Source: Pseudomonadota bacterium (GTDB lineage: Bacteria > Pseudomonadota > Alphaproteobacteria > Micropepsales > Micropepsaceae). Taken from it: a DNA stretch of 22,426 nucleotides. Under the pieces are notes generated by a model. It had not been told where the DNA came from, did no database searches, and saw only the letters and a list, made by a program, of their open reading frames with translations. Shown in pieces: positions 14,540-22,426 of this stretch. The stretch's first letter is position 1; each line of letters begins with the position of its first letter. The stretch lies in the NCBI GenBank assembly GCA_021808875.1, contig JAKBAU010000017.1:1-22426 (forward strand). The letters are read 5' to 3'. A program made the translations under genes and the position numbers.

Positions 14540-15967
14540 TCACGCTGCCTGCTGGGTGCCTCCCACGGTGAGCCCATCGATGCGCATGGTCGGCTGACCG
14601 ACACCCACGGGTACGGACTGGCCATTCTTGCCACAGACACCAATGCCGGTATCGAGCTTGAGATCATCGCCGATCAGTTTGACCCGGGTCAGGGCCTGAG
14701 GCCCGTCGCCGATCAGCGTGGCGCCCTTGATCGGCGGTCCGATCCGGCCATTTTCGATGAGATAAGCCTCGGTGCAGGAAAAGACGAACTTGCCTGAGGT
14801 GATGTCAACCTGGCCGCCGCCGAAGTTTACGGCATAGATCCCCCGATCGACCGAGGCGATGATCTCTTTGGGATCCTTGTCCCCGGCCAGCATATAGGTA
14901 TTGGTCATGCGCGGCATGATTGAGGCGGCGAAACTTTCACGCCGTCCATTGCCCGTGGGGGCCATGCCCATCAGGCGCGCATTCTGCCGGTCCTGCATGT
15001 AGCCTTTGAGGATTCCATCCTCGATCAGCACGGTGCGCGAGGTAGGCGTGCCCTCATCATCGATCGACAGCGAGCCCCGCCGGCCTGCCATGGTGCCGTC
15101 GTCCACGACAGTAACCCCCTTGGCGGCTACGCGCTGGCCCATCAGTCCGGCAAAGGCGGAGGTCTTCTTGCGGTTGAAATCGCCTTCGAGCCCATGACCG
15201 ATCGCTTCGTGGAGAAGTACGCCAGGCCAGCCTGGTCCAAGCACGACGGGCATTTCGCCCGCGGGCGCCGGTACCGACTGGAGATTCACGAGGGCCATGC
15301 GTAGGGCCTCGTCGACGGCGAACTGCCAATAGGCTGGGTCAAGATAGGTTTCATAGATGCCGCGGCCTCCACCGCCGAACTGCCCCGACTCCTGGCGGCC
15401 GTTCTCATCCAGGACGATCGCAACTCCGACCCGCACCAAAGGGCGGACATCGCGATAGATCTCGCCGCCCGGGCGGAGGATTTCGACGGACTGCCATTCC
15501 CCGGAAAGGGAGCAGGAAACCTGTCGTACGCGGCCGTCCCGGTTGCGTGCATAGGCGTCGATGTCCTGCAACAGCTTGACCTTCGCGGCAAACTCCGCGG
15601 ATTTGAGCGGGTCAGCGTCGGTGTAGAGTTTGATATTGCTGCGCAGTGGTGCGGCCGCAAGGCGTCCAGAATAGCCCTGGGTCACCGCGCGCACAGTCTG
15701 CCCGGCGCGCCGGATGGCATCTTCGCTCAGCTCGGAAGCGTGAGCATAGCCGCTGGCCTCTCCGGCCACTGACCTCAACCCAAAACCCTGGGTGGTATCG
15801 AAGCTGGCCGCCTTGAGGCGTCCGTCATCAAAGGCAAAGCTCTCGCTTTGACGGTATTCCAGGAACAGCTCGCCATCATCGGCGCCGACGAGGGCGTCGT
15901 CGACAAGCTGCTGCACCCGGCCGCGGTTCATGCCAGTGCGCTGAAAGAAGAGCTCCTGATCGGACAC
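14540..15967 (-). CDS. tldD: TldD metalloprotease subunit
   Basis: A 475-residue protein matching TldD (E. coli 481). TldD pairs with TldE/PmbA to form a zinc protease that threads unfolded peptides into a closed chamber; in E. coli it matures microcin B17 and helps degrade the CcdA antitoxin. HEAIGH at 253-258 (in LLHEAIGHGLEGDF) is the catalytic HExxxH, and Cys445 in VCGKNGQSVPVG is the expected third zinc ligand. The frame is open to 16438, but the extension is non-homologous. The GTG at 15967 has AGGAG seven bases upstream and gives family length. PmbA is not in the window. The gene is divergent from the cox operon and leads into DUF952. Confidence 0.94.
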   Translation of the reverse strand: MSDQELFFQRTGMNRGRVQQLVDDALVGADDGELFLEYRQSESFAFDDGRLKAASFDTTQGFGLRSVAGEASGYAHASELSEDAIRRAGQTVRAVTQGYSGRLAAAPLRSNIKLYTDADPLKSAEFAAKVKLLQDIDAYARNRDGRVRQVSCSLSGEWQSVEILRPGGEIYRDVRPLVRVGVAIVLDENGRQESGQFGGGGRGIYETYLDPAYWQFAVDEALRMALVNLQSVPAPAGEMPVVLGPGWPGVLLHEAIGHGLEGDFNRKKTSAFAGLMGQRVAAKGVTVVDDGTMAGRRGSLSIDDEGTPTSRTVLIEDGILKGYMQDRQNARLMGMAPTGNGRRESFAASIMPRMTNTYMLAGDKDPKEIIASVDRGIYAVNFGGGQVDITSGKFVFSCTEAYLIENGRIGPPIKGATLIGDGPQALTRVKLIGDDLKLDTGIGVCGKNGQSVPVGVGQPTMRIDGLTVGGTQQAA

Positions 15968-16262
15968 GGCATATCTCCTTGGGGTAAATTGGTCTGGACA
16001 GCCTTGGCGGAAACTGGGGATCGCCCAGCAACCGTTGCGAGCAAACCGGTCATTGCCCAGTCGAGCACAAGCGCGCGCCTGCTCCAAGGGGTTGAAAAAA
16101 AAGGCTGCTGGACAGAACGATTTACCCCTGTGCAAGATGCCAAACCGCCCACGTGGCAGAAGGTCGCACTGACTCCATAGGGTTCGCCCGCGTACACAAA
16201 AATAGGCGAGTCTTGGGGGAGGGGTCGATGGGCGCCCTGACAAACCGTTGCGAGGTTGCTGG
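15968..16262. promoter_or_regulatory. Divergent control region of tldD and the cox operon, with a 12-base direct repeat
   Basis: This 295-base gap must hold the promoters of tldD (minus) and coxB (plus). No gene or tRNA is visible. AACCGTTGCGAG occurs twice on the plus strand, at 16030-16041 and 16243-16254; the second copy overlaps the GAGG ribosome site of coxB. An A8 run lies at 16095-16102. I could not identify a convincing -35/-10 pair. Confidence 0.45.
15975..15979 (-). promoter_or_regulatory. Ribosome binding site that selects a GTG start for tldD
   Basis: AGGAG on the minus strand stands seven bases before the GTG at 15965-15967. It resolves the start in favour of GTG and against the long upstream extension of the frame. 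Confidence 0.75.
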
Positions 16263-18753
<2,491 letters not shown>

Positions 18754-18774
18754 ACGCCTAGAGGTAAAACATTC

Positions 18775-19716
18775 ATGGCAATGGTTTCTGCCACCGTATA
18801 TCCGCCGCGGCCTGCGACAACGACTGACTTTTTCACGCTGCTGAAGCCGCGGGTGATGAGTCTGGTGGTGTTTACCGGCCTGTGCGGAATTGTGGTGGCG
18901 CCGGGCGGGATCAATCCGTTCACCGCGCTGACGGCTTTGTTGTGTATCGCCGTGGGCGCCGGTGCTTCGGGTGCACTCAATATGGCCTATGACGCTGACA
19001 TCGACGTCAAGATGGCCCGGACTGCTGCCCGGCCCGTACCCATGGGACGCGTCGCTCAAGGCGATGCGCTTGCGTATGGCTGGGCGCTTGCGGTGTTCTC
19101 GGTGACCGTGATGGCGCTTCTGGTCAACGCGATGGCTGCGGCGCTGCTGGCCTTCACCATTTTCTTTTATGTTGGCGTTTATACGTTGTGGCTGAAGCGG
19201 CGGACGCCGCAGAACATTGTCATTGGCGGTCTTGCCGGAGCTTTGCCCCCGGCCATCGGGTGGGCAGCGGTGGCGGGCAATCTCACGCTGGCGCCGCTGT
19301 TGCTCGTGGCGCTGATCTTCCTTTGGACTCCGCCACATTTTTGGGCGCTGTCGCTATGGCGCTCAGAGGACTATGCGCGGGCAGGCGTGCCGATGCTGCC
19401 GGTGGTGCGGGGTAAGCCAAGTACTCGGCGCCATATCTTCGCCTATACGCTGGTTCTGCTTCCCGCGGGCCTCGCTCCGGCTGCGGCCGGCTTTGCCGGT
19501 CCGCTCTACAGTGCGGTGGCTTTGCTTTTTGGCGTCTGGATGATCGTTGAGGCCTGGGCGGTGCTGCACGAGATGGATGAGCTCAAAGAGCCAGCAGCCA
19601 AACGGCTTTTTGCGGTCTCGATCGCCTACCTGTTCGTGCTGTTTGGTGCGCTCATAGTGGAGCATGTGTTGGGAATTGCTCCGTTCGGATCGGCACATTT
19701 TGGAGCTTGGATGTGA
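18775..19716 (+). CDS. ctaB: Protoheme IX farnesyltransferase (heme O synthase)
   Basis: A 313-residue membrane prenyltransferase that adds a farnesyl group to heme b to make heme O, which CtaA then oxidises to heme A for subunit I. The first aspartate-rich motif is NMAYDADIDVKMARTAARP at 69-87, typical of heme O synthases. RTPQNIVIGG and LWTPPHFWALSLW are further family blocks. About eight or nine helices are visible. A GAGGT nine bases before the ATG supports the start, 21 bases after coxA. Its last bases overlap the start of the next small gene. CtaA is not in the window. Confidence 0.95.
   Translation: MAMVSATVYPPRPATTTDFFTLLKPRVMSLVVFTGLCGIVVAPGGINPFTALTALLCIAVGAGASGALNMAYDADIDVKMARTAARPVPMGRVAQGDALAYGWALAVFSVTVMALLVNAMAAALLAFTIFFYVGVYTLWLKRRTPQNIVIGGLAGALPPAIGWAAVAGNLTLAPLLLVALIFLWTPPHFWALSLWRSEDYARAGVPMLPVVRGKPSTRRHIFAYTLVLLPAGLAPAAAGFAGPLYSAVALLFGVWMIVEAWAVLHEMDELKEPAAKRLFAVSIAYLFVLFGALIVEHVLGIAPFGSAHFGAWM
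19702..19705 (+). promoter_or_regulatory. Ribosome binding site inside ctaB for the coxF-like gene
   Basis: GGAG at 19702-19705 lies seven bases before the GTG at 19713, within the last codons of ctaB. It favours the GTG over the in-frame ATG at 19722 and implies translational coupling through the GTGA overlap. Confidence 0.6.
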
Positions 19717-19853
19717 GCACGATGGGAGATCTGAACCATGACGATGACAAGATCCGTCAACGACGTAATCTCGCCATTGCGGCGGTGCTTGCGGGTCTTG
19801 TGCTCTTATTCTTCGTGATGACGATGGTACGTATCCAGGGTTTTTACGGTTGA
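19713..19853 (+). CDS. coxF: CoxF-like small membrane protein of the oxidase operon
   Basis: A 46-residue single-pass protein: a short charged cytoplasmic N-terminus (DLNHDDDKIRQRRN), one helix at about 20-39, and a short periplasmic tail (RIQGFYG). In alphaproteobacteria a small protein of this kind sits between ctaB and ctaG and is often called CoxF; its role in oxidase assembly is poorly known. Start GTG at 19713 overlaps the ctaB stop by four bases (GTGA) with GGAG seven bases upstream; an ATG at 19722 would shorten it by three residues. The identification rests on position, size and topology more than sequence. After it come only 57 bases before coxC, with no ctaG. Confidence 0.72.
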   Translation: MSTMGDLNHDDDKIRQRRNLAIAAVLAGLVLLFFVMTMVRIQGFYG

Positions 19854-19910
19854 GGCGTGAGGGGGCCGCAGTCGTGGCTCTAAGAGGGGATTAGAGAGGC
19901 GGAAGCGAAC

Positions 19911-20822
19911 ATGGCGCATTCGGAAGTCAAACACGACTATCATCTGGTTGATCCCAGTCCTTGGCCGTTCATCGGCTCGTTCGGCGCGTTCGTGATGCTG
20001 GTGGGGGCCGTGTTCTGGATGAACAAGGACTACACCAATTTCTGGGGGCTTCCGGTTGAGGGCAAGCCCTGGATTTTCATCGTGGGCGCGGTCCTGGTGC
20101 TGTACACGATGGCTGGCTGGTGGCGGGATGTCATCAAGGAATCCGTCGTCGAACACGCACATACTCCGGTGGTCAAACTTGGCCTGCGGTATGGCATGGT
20201 GCTGTTCATCGCCTCGGAGGTGATGTTCTTCGTCGCCTGGTTCTGGGCATTCTTCAACGCGGCAATCTTTCCTCACGATGTTGGCTTGAGTGGTTGGCCG
20301 CCGAGCGGAATTGTGACTATTGATCCCTGGCATCTGCCGCTGCTCAATACGCTGGTGCTGCTGTGCTCGGGCACCACGGTGACCTGGGCCCATCACGCGC
20401 TGCAGAAGGGGGATCGCAAGGGAGCGATCCAGGGGCTCATCATCACGGTACTGCTTGGCATGTCGTTCACCGCAATCCAGGCGCACGAGTATCTCAATGC
20501 CCCCTTCACCTTTGGCTTCAATGGTGCGGCGGTAGCGCCACTAACCGATCTTGCACACGCACAACTCTCTGATCCGTTGGGAACGCTGGGTGCGATCTAT
20601 GGCTCGACCTTTTTCATGGCGACCGGCTTTCACGGTTTCCATGTCATCGTCGGAACGATTTTTCTGACGGTGTGTCTGGGGCGGGCGATCGCCGGCCAGT
20701 TTACTCCGGATCGGCACTTCGGGTTCGAAGCGGCCGCCTGGTACTGGCACTTTGTTGATGTCGTCTGGTTATTCCTGTTTATGTGCATCTATGTCTGGGG
20801 TGCCGGATCAATGATGCAGTGA
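19911..20822 (+). CDS. coxC: Cytochrome c oxidase subunit III
   Basis: A 303-residue, seven-helix subunit that stabilises subunit I and supports proton uptake into the D channel. The N-terminal region HLVDPSPWP (11-19), the [18 protein letters not shown] helix (101-118, with the conserved Glu103) and [18 protein letters not shown] near residue 230 are family hallmarks. A GAGG/GGAAG region just upstream supports the ATG. Normally ctaG precedes it in this class of bacteria; here it directly follows the small coxF-like gene. Its stop codon abuts the ATG of the next gene. Confidence 0.96.
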   Translation: MAHSEVKHDYHLVDPSPWPFIGSFGAFVMLVGAVFWMNKDYTNFWGLPVEGKPWIFIVGAVLVLYTMAGWWRDVIKESVVEHAHTPVVKLGLRYGMVLFIASEVMFFVAWFWAFFNAAIFPHDVGLSGWPPSGIVTIDPWHLPLLNTLVLLCSGTTVTWAHHALQKGDRKGAIQGLIITVLLGMSFTAIQAHEYLNAPFTFGFNGAAVAPLTDLAHAQLSDPLGTLGAIYGSTFFMATGFHGFHVIVGTIFLTVCLGRAIAGQFTPDRHFGFEAAAWYWHFVDVVWLFLFMCIYVWGAGSMMQ

Positions 20823-21194
20823 ATGGCAAGTTCAGGCAGCTTCGCCGATATCCTTGCCAAGGCGCTGCGCGGACGTTGCCCGCGCTGCGGCAAGGGCGCC
20901 TTGTTTTCCAGACTGCTTGATCTTGCTCCTGCTTGTCCGCAGTGCGGACTCGACTACACGCAGTTTGATCCCGGCGACGGTCCGGCCGTGTTCGGGATTC
21001 TGATCGTCGGGGCAATTGTCGCTGGCGGAGCACTTTGGCTCGAATTCACATTTTCACCGCCGCTTTGGGTACAGGCGGTGATATGGATTCCCGGGATTGC
21101 CGCGCTCAGCTTGGGATTTCTGCGTCTGGCCAAAGCGCTGCTCGTGGTCCTGCAGTATCGCAACGAGGCCAAGGAGGGACGACGGGTTAAGTGA
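20823..21194 (+). CDS. DUF983 family protein (zinc ribbon plus two helices)
   Basis: A 123-residue protein with an N-terminal zinc-ribbon-like set CPRCGKG (Cys19, Cys22) and CPQCGLDY (Cys38, Cys41), the FDPGDGPAVF block (48-57), then two transmembrane helices and the KALLVVLQYRNEA ending. This is the DUF983 pattern. It regularly lies between coxC and surf1 in alphaproteobacteria, so an oxidase-related membrane role is inferred, but none is established as far as I know. ATG follows the coxC TGA with no gap, and its own TGA overlaps the surf1 GTG, so translation is probably coupled throughout. Confidence 0.92.
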   Translation: MASSGSFADILAKALRGRCPRCGKGALFSRLLDLAPACPQCGLDYTQFDPGDGPAVFGILIVGAIVAGGALWLEFTFSPPLWVQAVIWIPGIAALSLGFLRLAKALLVVLQYRNEAKEGRRVK

Positions 21195-21919
21195 GGCGGC
21201 TCTATTTCCGGCCAGTACCGTCGCTGACGGCGTTGTTCGCGGTCATGCTCGCACTCCTGATCGGTCTGGGGGTATGGCAGATCCAGCGCCTGCATTGGAA
21301 GCTGGCGCTGATCCATACTGTTCATGACCACATGACGGGGCCCGCCCTGAGCTTGCGTCAGGCCCTGGCCATGGGGATCGCCAGGGCCCAATATCACCGC
21401 GTGGCGCTGGTTGGCCATTTCGAGAACAGCAAAGAAGTCTATGTCTACACCGTGACGGCTGAGCAGCCGGTCTATCATGTACTCACTCCCCTTATCGTGG
21501 AGGGCGAGGGCGGACGGGCCATTATGGTGGATAGAGGCTATATTCCCCTTGCGCTCAAAAATCCGAGTACCAGGCCTGCTGGCGAACTAAAGGGGACGGT
21601 ACGCATCGTCGGGATCTGGCGCCACAGCTACAGGCCCGGCCTCTTCACCCCGGCCCCTGAGGTCAAATCCCGCGAATGGTTCGTGCGTGACGCGCAAGGC
21701 ATTGCGCGGGCTGACGGCGTCAAGCTGGTCGCGCCCGTCCTGCTTGAAGCCGACGCGACCCCAAACCCAGGTGGCTGGCCCAAGGGGGGGCAGACGATTG
21801 TTCATTTTCACAATGACCACCTGGGATATGCGATAACCTGGTTTGCACTGGCGCTGGGACTTTTGGGCGTCTATGTGCTCTATCATCTCAACCAGGGACG
21901 TTTGGAGTGGCGCGATTAG
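21191..21919 (+). CDS. surf1: SURF1 family cytochrome oxidase assembly protein
   Basis: A 242-residue protein with the classic layout: one helix at about 11-29 ending GVWQIQRLHWK, a large periplasmic domain (about 38-205), and a second helix at about 211-232 introduced by NDHLGYAITWF. SURF1 (Shy1) helps heme a insertion into subunit I in mitochondria and bacteria. Inside the domain YHRVALVGHF and VDRGYIP are typical. The start is the GTG at 21191, sharing GTGA with the end of the DUF983 gene. It is the last oxidase gene here; thrC follows after 36 bases. Confidence 0.94.
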   Translation: MRRLYFRPVPSLTALFAVMLALLIGLGVWQIQRLHWKLALIHTVHDHMTGPALSLRQALAMGIARAQYHRVALVGHFENSKEVYVYTVTAEQPVYHVLTPLIVEGEGGRAIMVDRGYIPLALKNPSTRPAGELKGTVRIVGIWRHSYRPGLFTPAPEVKSREWFVRDAQGIARADGVKLVAPVLLEADATPNPGGWPKGGQTIVHFHNDHLGYAITWFALALGLLGVYVLYHLNQGRLEWRD

Positions 21920-21955
21920 GCGCTGGCCCCTCAAATTGTGAAAGTTCCACCCCAG

Positions 21956-22426
21956 ATGGGCGAGCCCCTCAAATATGTCTCGACGCGTGGTCGCTCGCCG
22001 GCCCAGGGAAGTGAAGACGTTCTCATATCCGGCTTGGCCCCAGATGGGGGCCTGTTTTTGCCCCAATTCTGGCCGCAGCTGTCGCGTGAGGATATCGCCG
22101 GCTTCCGTGGTAAGGCCTATGCACAGGTGGCCCGCGAGATACTTGGCCGGCTTTTGGACGATTTGGGCGCGGAGGTGCTCGATCGCGAAATTCCGCTCGC
22201 TTACGCCGATTTTGCGACCGAGGAGGTGGCGCCCTTGCGCGAGATCGCAGACGGGCGCTTTCTCCTCGAGCTGTTTCACGGTCCGACTCTGGCCTTCAAA
22301 GATATAGCGCTGCAGCTTTTGGGCAGACTGCTCGCCCAAGCTCTGCGCCGGCGCGGACAGCGCGCGACGGTGCTGGCAGCAACCTCGGGCGATACCGGAT
22401 CCGCAGCCATCGCGGCATTGGGCGGG
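21956..22426 (+). CDS. thrC: Threonine synthase, partial (C-terminus beyond right edge)
   Basis: The first 157 codons of a PLP enzyme that converts O-phosphohomoserine to threonine, the last step of threonine synthesis. KYVSTRG (6-12), LAPDGGLFLP (27-36), ELFHGPTLAFKDIALQLLG (105-123, with the PLP-binding Lys115) and TSGDTGSAAIAA (143-154) identify the longer, enterobacterial/fungal type of threonine synthase rather than the short plant type. The start is uncertain: ATG at 21956 and an in-frame GTG at 21938 both lack a good ribosome site. Lying 36 bases after surf1, it may be read from the cox operon, a common alphaproteobacterial arrangement. Confidence 0.93.
   Translation, partial: MGEPLKYVSTRGRSPAQGSEDVLISGLAPDGGLFLPQFWPQLSREDIAGFRGKAYAQVAREILGRLLDDLGAEVLDREIPLAYADFATEEVAPLREIADGRFLLELFHGPTLAFKDIALQLLGRLLAQALRRRGQRATVLAATSGDTGSAAIAALGG

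Overview
The window is a stretch of GC-rich chromosomal DNA, almost certainly from an alphaproteobacterium. The evidence is gene order: ubiA / rsmE / gshA in one block, and tldD divergent from coxB-coxA-ctaB-coxF-coxC-DUF983-surf1-thrC in another. Both arrangements are typical of that class, and the protein families present (plant-type GshA, DUF952, DUF983, small CoxF-like protein) fit. I cannot name an order or genus. I saw no rRNA, tRNA, CRISPR array, insertion sequence, phage gene or origin.

Layout. Positions 1-1969 (minus): a retropepsin-like protease gene running off the left edge, preceded by ubiD. 2168-3703 (plus): an APC-family amino acid permease. 3713-6083: a divergent pair of citrate-synthase-family genes. 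The minus-strand one is an ordinary short citrate/2-methylcitrate synthase. The plus-strand one carries an N-terminal MerR/excisionase-like DNA-binding domain. Between them lies a striking dyad of two TTGATCAA boxes. 6050-8169 (minus): a MAPEG protein, a fatty acid desaturase and a SAM methyltransferase resembling the ETF-beta lysine methyltransferases. 8300-11738: ubiA (minus), then rsmE and gshA (plus). 11769-13906 (minus): aldo/keto reductase, pirin and a 63-residue membrane protein. 14171-15967 (minus): tldD and DUF952. 16263-22426 (plus): an aa3-type cytochrome c oxidase operon with assembly genes, ending in a partial thrC at the right edge.

How the genes fit together. UbiA and UbiD are steps of ubiquinone synthesis. 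CtaB makes heme O, the precursor of heme A, for the terminal oxidase encoded by coxB, coxA and coxC; CoxF-like and Surf1 belong to oxidase assembly. Respiratory functions are therefore concentrated here, but in several independently transcribed blocks. The expected copper chaperone gene ctaG (cox11) is absent from its usual place between coxF and coxC.

Most of the window is ordinary housekeeping sequence. The part most worth a second look is the citrate synthase pair: a DNA-binding-domain/citrate-synthase fusion with its catalytic residues apparently intact, transcribed divergently from a second citrate synthase across a well-formed candidate operator. I did not find a clearly new multi-gene system.
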